Below, piece by piece: positions 6,553 to 14,343 of a stretch of 15,500 nt of DNA. The first letter of the stretch is position 1; the number at the start of each line of letters is the position of its first letter. A program made the position numbers and the translations under genes. The DNA comes from an uncultured Lachnospiraceae bacterium (lineage in GTDB: Bacteria; Bacillota; Clostridia; Lachnospirales; Lachnospiraceae), in NCBI GenBank assembly GCA_947175845.1, contig CAMWOK010000033.1:1-15500 (forward strand). The letters are read 5' to 3'. Under the pieces are notes generated by a model. The model was not told where the DNA came from, did no database searches, and saw only the letters and a program-made list of their open reading frames with translations.

Positions 6553-6593
6553 TCCCCTGTGTGGCTTTTTTCAAGCCCGCACAGGGGATTTTT
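6553..6593 (+). terminator. Terminator inside the structural operon, after the tube gene
   Basis: TCCCCTGTG (6553-6561) pairs with CACAGGGGA (6580-6588), extended by GGCTT with AAGCC around a short loop and followed by five T. No promoter is obvious in the 33 bases before the next gene. It is probably leaky and attenuates downstream expression. Confidence 0.8.
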
Positions 6594-6626
6594 CCATTCA
6601 TTTAAATTAAGAAAGGGGACATAAAA

Positions 6627-7058
6627 ATGTCAAAATTCAGTCGATTTATGAAAGCGAATAAAGTCGTAAAAAACAATGAAAAGTTTGCGCCTACCGCCAC
6701 TTTGCAGGATGAGAACGGGAACCCGCTTAAATGGGAGTTTCGGCAGATTACCTCCAGGGAAAATGAGACGCTGCGGGACGCCTGCACGGTTGAAGTGCAG
6801 ATCAAGGGAAAACCGAACCTTTACAGACCTAAGATGAATACTGCCGAATATCTTGCAAAGATGATTGTGGCGTCGACGGTCTACCCGAATCTGTATGATA
6901 AGGAACTGCAGGATTCCTATGGCGTCATGACACCGGAGGAACTCCTCTACGCCATGGTGGATAACGCCGGGGAATATCAGGAGCTTACGGTCTGGATGCA
7001 GAAGTTCCAGGGATTTACCAGGAGTCTTGACGAAAAGGTGGAAGACGCAAAAAACTGA
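6627..7058 (+). CDS. xkdN: Tail assembly chaperone, short form (XkdN-like)
   Basis: This is a 143-residue protein of the XkdN family, equivalent in position and role to lambda gpG. It coats the tape measure during tail assembly and is not usually part of the finished tail. It has the family's N-terminus (MSKFSRFMKANKV) and PEELLYAMVDNAGEYQEL near the C-terminus. GAAAGGGG precedes the ATG. It lies between tube and tape measure, as chaperones do. The last sense codons contain the slippery heptamer A AAA AAC (7049-7055) directly before the stop, so a share of ribosomes should continue into the -1 frame. Confidence 0.9.
   Translation: MSKFSRFMKANKVVKNNEKFAPTATLQDENGNPLKWEFRQITSRENETLRDACTVEVQIKGKPNLYRPKMNTAEYLAKMIVASTVYPNLYDKELQDSYGVMTPEELLYAMVDNAGEYQELTVWMQKFQGFTRSLDEKVEDAKN
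7033..7055 (+). other. Programmed -1 ribosomal frameshift site
   Basis: The heptamer A AAA AAC at 7049-7055, in the X XXY YYZ phase of the chaperone frame, is followed at once by TGA. A Shine-Dalgarno-like AAAAGGTGG (7033-7041) lies about 8 bases before it, as at other bacterial -1 sites where such an element stimulates slipping. No clear downstream hairpin is seen. The site type is conserved in dsDNA phage tail chaperone genes. Confidence 0.85.
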
Positions 7059-7246
7059 TTGAGGAAGGGGATGGTGAGGCGAATTTTGCTTACTATGCCC
7101 TTCACAAGCTGCATATCCTGCCTTCTGTTTTTGAGGAGATGGAAGAGCAGGAAAAAGCGTTTGTAATCGCTGCAATCAAAATCAAGGTGGAGAACGATAA
7201 GAAGGAAAAGAAAAAGATGGAAAACAAAGCAAGGAGAAAGCGTTAG
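7055..7246 (+). CDS. Tail assembly chaperone frameshift extension (gpT-like)
   Basis: This is a 63-codon open frame in -1 phase to the chaperone. It lacks a usable start and ribosome site of its own. It reads LIEEGDGEANFAYYALHKLH and continues to a lysine-rich end (KKEKKKMENKARRKR). A -1 slip gives a 206-residue fusion, the counterpart of lambda gpGT, whose T part binds tail subunits while the G part binds the tape measure. The tape measure gene starts 12 bases after its stop. Gene callers that need a start codon will miss it. Confidence 0.85.
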   Translation: MIEEGDGEANFAYYALHKLHILPSVFEEMEEQEKAFVIAAIKIKVENDKKEKKKMENKARRKR

Positions 7247-7258
7247 GAAAGGAAGGTG

Positions 7259-10072
7259 ATGGAGGTGTCGGGGATTCAGACGGATATCGAACGGGATGAT
7301 CCGTTTACAGGTGTGCCGTATGAGATCATAAATTCCGTGAATCTTGCAGTGGCCGCCATGTACAATACAACTGCTGCGATCATTGCGCTGAACGAAGCAC
7401 TGAGCAGTCAGTCATCACCAATAGAGGTGCCTCCGGTTGCGGGGGACAGCGGCGGACCGGCTCCGCCCGGCGGTTCCCCGGCGTCTGCCGGTGCTTCTGC
7501 CCAATGGGAAACTGGCGGGGTTGAAGTGTTCACAGGCTCGGGGGCTGACCGCTACTGGCAGGAAGTACAGAGTGCGAACAGTATGCTGGAACAGTTGGGA
7601 AATACGCAGAATGCCATTGCACAACAGGCATACAATACCAGTATATTTCCGACGGAAACATTTCTGAACCTGAACAGTCTGGCGGTCAGGATCGACACGA
7701 TTCGGGAGCGGATTGAGCAGATTGAACAAAATCCTGTAAACTTTGGATCGGACACTGCAAACGGGCAGCTGGAACAGATGCGTTCGCAGCTGGCCGACAT
7801 GCTGCAGCAGCAGAATGAACTGAATGGCGCGGTGCAGAATATGGATGTCTCTGCTGCAAATGAGGCATATCTGCGTCTGGCACAGTCAGTCGGCAGGACG
7901 GAACAGTACATCAGGGACAATGCTGATGAACAGGGAGTCTTTAACGGAAGGATTCAGGAAGGCGCAAGCAGTATGGAGGGTCTCAAGAAAGGAATTTCGA
8001 AAGTTGTTGGCGTCCTTTCCGAGAAATTTGGACTCAGCGAAATCATAGATTTCGTGTCTGAAGGTATGGATGCGTTCAACGCGCAGCTGAATGCAGAAAC
8101 CCAGCTGATGTCAGCGCTGGCCAAAGAGATGGATGATGCGCAGGTATCAGACTACCTGCTTGAGACGAGGGTTGCGGCAGATACATCGGGCGCGGTTTCT
8201 GATATTGACAGTATGCAGCGTGCTGCCGGCGCGGTTGAAATCACGCCGGAAGCGAGAACGGAGGCGCTGCAGGCAGAGTTTGACGCTATCGTTGCCAGAG
8301 CGGACGAACTATCGTCAAAGGGCATCTACGGCGGGGATACTTTGACTGCAGGAGCTGCAGAGCTGTCAAAATATTTCACGGACACAGACGCCGTTGAAAT
8401 GATGATGGGTACACTCGCCGACTATGCCATGGGGATGGAAGCGGATGTCGGCGAAATAGATACGTCAACAATGGTTAATTATGCCGCCAGCCTGGGGAAA
8501 ATCATGTCAGGCTCCTACAGTGCAATGGCTGAAAATGGATTTGAGTTCACCGATGCACAAAAAGCAATCATCGACGGGACGGCGGAAGAGCAGCAGATTG
8601 TGGCAGCTCTCGGCAAAGAATATCTTGACATGTCACAGGACATGCAGGCAGCGGCGGTGATCGCGCAGGTGATCGGTGGATCGTGTGCAGGAGTATACGA
8701 AACCATGTCCAATACACCACAGGGAAAGCTCATGCAGCTGACCAGTGCATGGGGCGAAATGAAGACGATGGTTGCCGGACAGCTGTATCCATATATCCTG
8801 TTGTTCGTCGATACCATCATGGGCAATTGGGGTACCATTCAGACGGTGATTGACCAGTTTGCAGCAGGTTTGCAGAACGTGATGGCGGTTCTGTGCTGGC
8901 TTTTGGAAGGTGCAATGAATTTTGCGTCCATGATCGCAGAGAACTGGTCAATTATCAGTCCCATTGTATATGGGATTGCCGCAGCACTCGCAGTGTACGC
9001 CGGGTATCTTGGCCTGGTAAAAGTGGCTGAGCTGGCAGGCATAGTGGTAAAGGGTATGATGGCAGCGGCAGGGTTTATATATGCGGCAGCCCTGTCGGTG
9101 CAGACAGGGGCGACGATCGCTGCAATCGCGCAGCAAAAGAGGTTAAATGGAGCGATGTTCGCCTGCCCGGTTGTGTCGATAATTATTCTCTTCATAGCCC
9201 TGATTGCGATTCTTTTTGCAGTGTGCAATGCCATTGCGAAGCTGACTGGAATTGCAGGTTCAGGGTTTGGTGTCATGACCGGAGGAATTAATGTAGTCAT
9301 TCAGTTTTTTAAAAATCTGGGTTTGGCCGCGGCAAATATCGCACTGGGGATCGGGAATGCAATGGTGGCAGTGGCAGGCAATATGATGATCCGATTCCAC
9401 AATGCGATCCGCTCAATCCAGTCATTTTTTTACGGGCTCTTCTCAACGGTACTGTACGTCGTGGCAGGAATCTGTGAAGAGCTGAACAAACTGCCCTTTG
9501 TTGATTTTGATTACTCTGGCCTGAAATTGGCTGCAGTTGATTATGCAAATAAGGCAGCAGAGGCAGCCGGGGATAAAGAGGAGTACCAAAATGTCATTGA
9601 TGCGTTCAATGAGGGATTTCATACATTTGAAACGTTCCAGGACGGGTGGATTGAGGACGCATTTCATTCAGGTGCCGACTGGGGTGATGGCATTGCAGAG
9701 CGCGTCAAAAATTTCGATTTGAAAGACATACTTGAGCTTGACATTGGCAGCGAAAAGGATTATGAGGTATCGGCAGAGGACTACGCGTCGATGCTGGGCA
9801 GCAGCGTCGTCGGCAGCAGTGTTGATGACATCGCAGAGAATACCGGGGCAGTCAGGGATTCGTTAGAGGTAAACACAGAAGAACTGAAGTATCTGCGTGA
9901 CCTTGCAGAACGAGATATTGTCAACCGGTTCACGACAGCAGAGATAAAGGTTGATATGTCGGGGATGCAGAACACGGTCAACAGCGGCGACGATATTGAC
10001 GGGTTCATGACCAGGCTGACTGACTCTGTGAATGAGGCGGTCGACAACATGACGGAAGGGGTGCATCAGTGA
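7259..10072 (+). CDS. Tail tape measure protein (XkdO-like)
   Basis: This is a 937-residue protein, the longest in the window, at the fixed tape-measure position. Residues about 57-82 form a Pro/Gly/Ser/Ala-rich linker. About 130-235 is glutamine-rich and likely coiled-coil. About 545-600, 630-665 and 680-710 are hydrophobic, membrane-like segments typical of the part that enters the target membrane. The C-terminus (about 850-937) is charged. It sets tail length. By the usual 1.5 angstrom per residue the shaft would be roughly 140 nm. The ATG at 7259 has AAAGGA 5 bases upstream. The in-frame GTG at 7256 is less well spaced. The stop overlaps the next ATG by one base. Confidence 0.9.
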   Translation: MEVSGIQTDIERDDPFTGVPYEIINSVNLAVAAMYNTTAAIIALNEALSSQSSPIEVPPVAGDSGGPAPPGGSPASAGASAQWETGGVEVFTGSGADRYWQEVQSANSMLEQLGNTQNAIAQQAYNTSIFPTETFLNLNSLAVRIDTIRERIEQIEQNPVNFGSDTANGQLEQMRSQLADMLQQQNELNGAVQNMDVSAANEAYLRLAQSVGRTEQYIRDNADEQGVFNGRIQEGASSMEGLKKGISKVVGVLSEKFGLSEIIDFVSEGMDAFNAQLNAETQLMSALAKEMDDAQVSDYLLETRVAADTSGAVSDIDSMQRAAGAVEITPEARTEALQAEFDAIVARADELSSKGIYGGDTLTAGAAELSKYFTDTDAVEMMMGTLADYAMGMEADVGEIDTSTMVNYAASLGKIMSGSYSAMAENGFEFTDAQKAIIDGTAEEQQIVAALGKEYLDMSQDMQAAAVIAQVIGGSCAGVYETMSNTPQGKLMQLTSAWGEMKTMVAGQLYPYILLFVDTIMGNWGTIQTVIDQFAAGLQNVMAVLCWLLEGAMNFASMIAENWSIISPIVYGIAAALAVYAGYLGLVKVAELAGIVVKGMMAAAGFIYAAALSVQTGATIAAIAQQKRLNGAMFACPVVSIIILFIALIAILFAVCNAIAKLTGIAGSGFGVMTGGINVVIQFFKNLGLAAANIALGIGNAMVAVAGNMMIRFHNAIRSIQSFFYGLFSTVLYVVAGICEELNKLPFVDFDYSGLKLAAVDYANKAAEAAGDKEEYQNVIDAFNEGFHTFETFQDGWIEDAFHSGADWGDGIAERVKNFDLKDILELDIGSEKDYEVSAEDYASMLGSSVVGSSVDDIAENTGAVRDSLEVNTEELKYLRDLAERDIVNRFTTAEIKVDMSGMQNTVNSGDDIDGFMTRLTDSVNEAVDNMTEGVHQ

Positions 10073-10761
10073 TGGCAAATGGCGGATATGATGTCTATAT
10101 GGACAAGTGTCTTTTACCGGTTACACCTGAAAAGATACAGATAAAAATTAACAACAGCAACCAAACAGTGACACTTATCAGGGAAGGGGAAATCAATATT
10201 CTGAAAAAAGCGAAGCTGACGGACATCGAATTTGAAGCGGAAATTCCCCAGATTTTGCAGCCCTATGCGGTCTATAAGTCAGGCTTCAAAAGTGCAGGGT
10301 ATTTCTTTGAACACTTTGAGAACCTGAAAATAAGCAAAAAGCCGTTCCAGTTTATTGTGTGCAGAAAAACCCCGGCAGGGAAGAAGCTGCTCAACACAAA
10401 TATCAAGGTGTCGCTGGAGGATTACAAAATTACAGAGGATGCCGGAAACGGTTTTGATTTCACGGTGAAGTTCAACCTGAAACAGTGGCGGGAGTATGGG
10501 ACCAGAATTGTGAGTATTCAAAATACGGATTCGGATGCAAAAGCGCATACAGACCCGTACAGGGAGACAAATCATTCGCCTTCTCCCACGGATTCGCAGG
10601 CGTATACGGTTGTGAAAGGCGACTGTCTCTGGAATATTGCCAGACATTTTTACGGCAATGGCTCCAGATATACGGATATTTATAATGCAAACAGAGGCGT
10701 CATCGGCAGCAGCCCCAATCTGATTTATCCGGGGCAGGTTCTGACCATCCCGCCGGCATGA
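10072..10761 (+). CDS. xkdP: LysM-domain tail/baseplate protein (XkdP-like)
   Basis: This is a 229-residue protein. The N-terminal 150 residues match the XkdP-type tail region (YDVYMDKCLLPVTPEKIQIK near the start and KQWREYG near 140). A LysM module of about 50 residues lies at 177-227 (YTVVKGDCLWNIARHFYG to YPGQVLTIP). In contractile particles this protein sits around the hub/tube junction, where LysM may hold the baseplate core or bind peptidoglycan. The ATG at 10072 overlaps the tape measure stop by one base and was preferred to the GTG at 10069. The LysM linker is Ser/Thr/His-rich (about 155-175). Confidence 0.9.
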   Translation: MANGGYDVYMDKCLLPVTPEKIQIKINNSNQTVTLIREGEINILKKAKLTDIEFEAEIPQILQPYAVYKSGFKSAGYFFEHFENLKISKKPFQFIVCRKTPAGKKLLNTNIKVSLEDYKITEDAGNGFDFTVKFNLKQWREYGTRIVSIQNTDSDAKAHTDPYRETNHSPSPTDSQAYTVVKGDCLWNIARHFYGNGSRYTDIYNANRGVIGSSPNLIYPGQVLTIPPA

Positions 10762-10778
10762 GAAAGGGGGTTTGAGAA

Positions 10779-11759
10779 TTGGATATTGAATTACTGGTCT
10801 GGAATGAAACTGGAACAAAGCTATATATGCCCGCTGTCCAGGAGGGCATTGAGTGGTCTACAGAGCGGAAGACTACCCCGGGAAAACTGGTCTTTAAAGT
10901 ATTGAGAGACGACGTGCTTGACTTGTCGGAGGGCAGTGCAGTCAGTATGCGGGTTGACGGTGACAACGTGTTTTTTGGATATGTGTTCAGACAGAATCGC
11001 TCAAAAGATCAGATAGTCACAGTCACCGCCTATGACCAGCTGAGATATTTAAAAAATAAAGATACCAGAGTGTATGAAGGAAAAACTGCGGCACAGCTCA
11101 TCAAAATGATCGCGGACGACTACGCGCTGGTTTCCGGGACACTTGAGGACACGGGGTATGTGATTGAATCCCGGGTAGAGGAAAACACCTCACTGTTCGA
11201 AATGATTGAAAACGCCCTGGATCTGACACTGACCAACACGGGAAGAATATACGTTCTGTATGACGATTTTGGAAAGCTGACGCTCAGGAGCCTCGAATCC
11301 ATGTATGCGGGTGTTCCGGGAGCATACCTGATGATCGATGAAGGGACAGGGGAAAACTTTGACTACACGTCATCTATTGATGAGAATACCTACAATAAAA
11401 TAAAGCTGACCTATGACAATGAAGAGAGTGGCCACAGGGATGTATTCACGGCACATGATACTGAAAATATGAAAAAATGGGGGATCCTGCAGTATTTTGA
11501 GACGCTGCAAAAGGGTGAGAACGGGCAGGCAAAAGCAGATGCACTGTTGAAGCTCTACAACCAAAAGACACGCAGCCTGAAAATCTCAGGCGCCTTTGGA
11601 GATAACCGTGTGAGGGCGGGCTCGATGGTTGTTATCTGTCTCGAGCTTGGAGATATCAGACTGAAAAACTGGATGCTTGTGGAAAAGTGCACGCATACCT
11701 ACAAGGAGGGGGAACATTGGATGGATTTGACACTGAGAGGGGGCGAATTTAATGGCTGA
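10779..11759 (+). CDS. xkdQ: Baseplate hub protein (XkdQ-like, gpD/gp27 type)
   Basis: This 326-residue protein of the XkdQ/phage late control gene D-like group forms the trimeric central hub at the end of the tube, like T4 gp27. Supporting features are the N-terminal strands around GIEWSTERKTTPGKLVFKV, the middle TVTAYDQLRYLKNKDTRVY, and the C-terminal HTYKEGEHWMDLTLRGGEF, all typical of this family. It starts with TTG at 10779, with GAAAGGGGG 8 bases upstream. Its last 8 bases overlap the DUF2577 gene. No N-acetylmuramidase or peptidase domain is fused to it. Confidence 0.88.
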   Translation: MDIELLVWNETGTKLYMPAVQEGIEWSTERKTTPGKLVFKVLRDDVLDLSEGSAVSMRVDGDNVFFGYVFRQNRSKDQIVTVTAYDQLRYLKNKDTRVYEGKTAAQLIKMIADDYALVSGTLEDTGYVIESRVEENTSLFEMIENALDLTLTNTGRIYVLYDDFGKLTLRSLESMYAGVPGAYLMIDEGTGENFDYTSSIDENTYNKIKLTYDNEESGHRDVFTAHDTENMKKWGILQYFETLQKGENGQAKADALLKLYNQKTRSLKISGAFGDNRVRAGSMVVICLELGDIRLKNWMLVEKCTHTYKEGEHWMDLTLRGGEFNG

Positions 11760-12102
11760 TGCATATGAACTTGTTGAGACGCTCAAGCGGGCGGCGGTCG
11801 GAGCGATGGAATCCAAAAAGCCAGTCAACGTACATTTTGGGAAAGTTGTCAGTACTGCACCGCTGAAAATCAAGATTGAACAGAAGATGGTGCTGGGCGA
11901 AAAGCAGCTGATTCTCTCGAGGAATGTGACGGAATTCAGGACAGTTATCACCGGGACAGAACCTGCTTCTGCATCACACGTTCGTGCTGCTGGAAAGATT
12001 GAGATCACCGTTCATAATGGCTTGGTTGTCGGTGATGAAGTGATCCTGATAAGGCAGCAGGAAGGTCAGAAATTTATTGTGTGGGACAGGACTGGCACAT
12101 GA
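11752..12102 (+). CDS. xkdR: DUF2577 baseplate/spike-region protein (XkdR-like)
   Basis: This is a 116-residue protein with an N-terminal helix (MADAYELVETLKRAAVGAME) followed by beta-rich sequence ending GDEVILIRQQEGQKFIVWDR. The pattern fits an OB-fold-like barrel, as in DUF2577 proteins of PBSX-type clusters. It probably joins the hub to the spike. No separate gpV/gp5-like spike or PAAR tip gene is seen, so it may supply that function, but this is inference. It overlaps the hub gene by 8 bases and the next gene by 4 (ATGA), a tight coupling suited to matched baseplate amounts. Confidence 0.82.
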   Translation: MADAYELVETLKRAAVGAMESKKPVNVHFGKVVSTAPLKIKIEQKMVLGEKQLILSRNVTEFRTVITGTEPASASHVRAAGKIEITVHNGLVVGDEVILIRQQEGQKFIVWDRTGT

Positions 12103-12503
12103 TCCCTTCAACCAGCGGCTTTCTGCCGCGGGACTTTGTGATTGAAGAACAACCAAGCCTGACTTACAAGATGGACTTAGAGGGGGATTCTGTGAGGGGA
12201 TTTGCCGACAAGCAGGAGGCGATGAAGCAGACTGTATACAGGATATTGAATACGGAGCGTTACCAGTTTGTCATATATCCCTGGTATTATGGGATTGAAA
12301 CCCTTGACTTGTACGGCGAGCCGGTCACGTATGTATGCCCGGAGCTAGAGCGCAGAATCACAGAAGCATTGCTGACGGACACGAGAATCAGAAGTGTCAC
12401 GGATTTTGAATTTGACCTTGATGGGAAGGGCGCGGTTCATGCCGCGTTTACAGTCAATACCATTTACGGTGCAGTCAAGGCACAAAAGGAGGTGAACATC
12501 TAA
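12099..12503 (+). CDS. xkdS: DUF2634 baseplate wedge protein (XkdS-like, gp25 type)
   Basis: This is a 134-residue protein of the DUF2634/XkdS group, related in role to T4 gp25, which joins the sheath to the baseplate wedge. It shows YPWYYGIETLDLYGEP in the middle and ERRITEALLTDTRIRSVTDF after it, the family's gp25-like core. The ATG at 12099 overlaps the DUF2577 stop (ATGA) and gives the usual MIPSTSGFLP start. An in-frame GTG at 12081 is also open. The gene ends just before the baseplate J gene, and its last codons contain that gene's ribosome site AAAGGAGGTGA. Confidence 0.87.
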   Translation: MIPSTSGFLPRDFVIEEQPSLTYKMDLEGDSVRGFADKQEAMKQTVYRILNTERYQFVIYPWYYGIETLDLYGEPVTYVCPELERRITEALLTDTRIRSVTDFEFDLDGKGAVHAAFTVNTIYGAVKAQKEVNI

Positions 12504-13706
12504 ATGTATGAGAAAGAGACTTATGAATCCATCCTTGAACGGATGTTGAACAGGGTGTCTGACAAGCTGGACAAAAGACCCAGTTCTGTTATCTACGATA
12601 CCCACAGTGCAGCCGCCATCGAGCTTCAGCTTCTGTATATCGAGCTGGAATACCTGATAAAAAATTCCTATGGCGACACCGCCGCGCGGGAGTATCTGAT
12701 ACTGCTCGCAAAGGACCGCGGGCTTGCGCCCGAAACTGCGACAAAGGCAGTCCTGAAGGGTGTGTTTGCTCCAGCAGATATTGATGTCACAGGAAAGCGC
12801 TTTAACATTGGCGATATGAATTATGTGGTGACACAACAGATGCTTCCCGGGCAGTATCAGGTGCAGTGCGAGACTGCAGGGACAGCCGGGAACCAGTATC
12901 TTGGAGATATGATGCCGATTGACTACATTGATCGACTGCAGACCGCGCAGCTGACTGAAATACTGATACCCGGGGAGGATGACGAGGATACGGAAGCGTT
13001 CCGGCAGCGGTATTTTGACAGTTTTAATGAGCGGTCTTTTGCGGGGAACCAGATGGCATATCTCGAGGCCGTAAAAAAGATTGACGGTGTGGGCGACTTG
13101 AAGGTTACAAGGGTCTGGAACGGGGATATACGCCCCGCCAAGATGATACCGGATGCGAACGTTACACAGTGGTACGATTCTGTTCTCGGAGAGCTGGACA
13201 CAGAGGTTGCAGCGTGGCTTTCGGCAGTCTATACGGCTGCATATGAGAAGAAGCTGACCACTGGTGGGACAGTCCTGATAACAGTTGTCAACTCGCTGGA
13301 TTTTGGAGAGGCGACAGATGTGCTGCTGGACAAAATCCAGACGGAACTTGACCCCGTTGAAAACGCCGGGGAAGGGGCGGGGCTTGCGCCGATCGGCCAT
13401 GTGGTTCAGGTGAAAAGCGCCGAACCCGTCGCGGTTGACATCAAAGCAAACGTGACCTTTCTTGAAGGATATAACTGGTCCAACACACAGACCCGGATAC
13501 AGGAAGCACTCAGTTCTTACCTGCTCGAGCTAAGAAAGGAATGGGCGGATAGTCCGTATACGGTTGTACGGATCAGACAGATTGAGACAAGGATTCTTGG
13601 CGTGAAGGGTGTGCTCGATATCGCGGATACCAAAATCAACGGTTCCGCGGACAATCTGACGCTGACTGGCTGTCAGATTCCGGTGCCGGGAGGTGTTAGC
13701 ATATGA
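12504..13706 (+). CDS. xkdT: Baseplate J-like protein (XkdT-like)
   Basis: This is a 400-residue protein of the baseplate J/gp47 family (gp6 role in T4), the main wedge component that links hub, sheath and fibres. It has an N-terminal helical region (residues 1-75, ending REYLILLAKDRGL), a beta-rich middle with GTAGNQYLGDM (about 125-140), the family's EDTEAFRQRYFDSFNERSFA (about 160-185), and a C-terminal domain with RIRQIETRILGVKGVLDI (about 355-375). The ATG at 12504 has AAAGGAGGTGA at good spacing. The stop overlaps the next ATG (ATGA). Confidence 0.93.
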   Translation: MYEKETYESILERMLNRVSDKLDKRPSSVIYDTHSAAAIELQLLYIELEYLIKNSYGDTAAREYLILLAKDRGLAPETATKAVLKGVFAPADIDVTGKRFNIGDMNYVVTQQMLPGQYQVQCETAGTAGNQYLGDMMPIDYIDRLQTAQLTEILIPGEDDEDTEAFRQRYFDSFNERSFAGNQMAYLEAVKKIDGVGDLKVTRVWNGDIRPAKMIPDANVTQWYDSVLGELDTEVAAWLSAVYTAAYEKKLTTGGTVLITVVNSLDFGEATDVLLDKIQTELDPVENAGEGAGLAPIGHVVQVKSAEPVAVDIKANVTFLEGYNWSNTQTRIQEALSSYLLELRKEWADSPYTVVRIRQIETRILGVKGVLDIADTKINGSADNLTLTGCQIPVPGGVSI

Positions 13707-14326
13707 TTCGGGAAGTTGACCTTGTCGCCTGTTTACCGCCATTCATGCAGCGCTACAAGGAACCGGCCGCCGCGCTTGAAGCGGAAAATCCTGAGTTTCA
13801 AATCCTGTGGGATGCCGCTGACCGGGTGCTGAAAAACGGTTTTATATGTACTGCTGACGAAGACGGTCTGTCCAGGTTTGAAAGGGTGTTGAAAATCGAG
13901 CCGTCAAAAGCGGATACGCTCGAGAGCCGCCGCGCAAGAATACAGGCAAGATGGGTCCATACGATTCCATATACGGAGCGCGTGCTGGTTGAAAAGCTCG
14001 CCATTTTGTGCCAAGGCAGTCATTTTACGCTCACAAAAAGATATGATTGTTACAAAATCGAGGTGGATGTCAGCCTTGAATTATTTGGACAGACGCAAGA
14101 GTTAGAGCGCATACTTGGCGACATGATTCCGTGCAACATGGTGGTGGATATCCGGAATACTCTTAACCTGATGGCGGAAGGGAACGTCTGGACAGGCGGC
14201 GGAATCTGTTCTATAGAAACATTTTTTGTGACCAACGATTTTAAGGAACGGTTTGATGCAGATGGAATATGCCGGGGAGGTTCGGGTGTGGTTGTGACTG
14301 AATTTTTCACGGTGCAGAATGAATAG
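13703..14326 (+). CDS. xkdU: DUF2313 tail protein (XkdU-like)
   Basis: This is a 207-residue protein of the DUF2313/YmfQ-like group, comparable to Mu gp48 and P2 gpI. It attaches the fibre to the baseplate wedge. It has the family-like LVACLPPFMQRYKEPAAALE start, ESRRARIQARWVHTIPYTER (about 74-93) and PCNMVVDIRNTLN (about 144-156). The ATG overlaps the baseplate J stop, with GGGAGG upstream. The fibre gene follows after 17 bases. Confidence 0.9.
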   Translation: MIREVDLVACLPPFMQRYKEPAAALEAENPEFQILWDAADRVLKNGFICTADEDGLSRFERVLKIEPSKADTLESRRARIQARWVHTIPYTERVLVEKLAILCQGSHFTLTKRYDCYKIEVDVSLELFGQTQELERILGDMIPCNMVVDIRNTLNLMAEGNVWTGGGICSIETFFVTNDFKERFDADGICRGGSGVVVTEFFTVQNE

Positions 14327-14343
14327 CAGAAAGGATGATAAAA

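Noticed and set aside
12345..13400. Minus-strand open frame of 351 codons opposite the baseplate J gene
   Set aside because: It is the antisense of a clearly recognised baseplate gene, with no recognisable domain or start signal.
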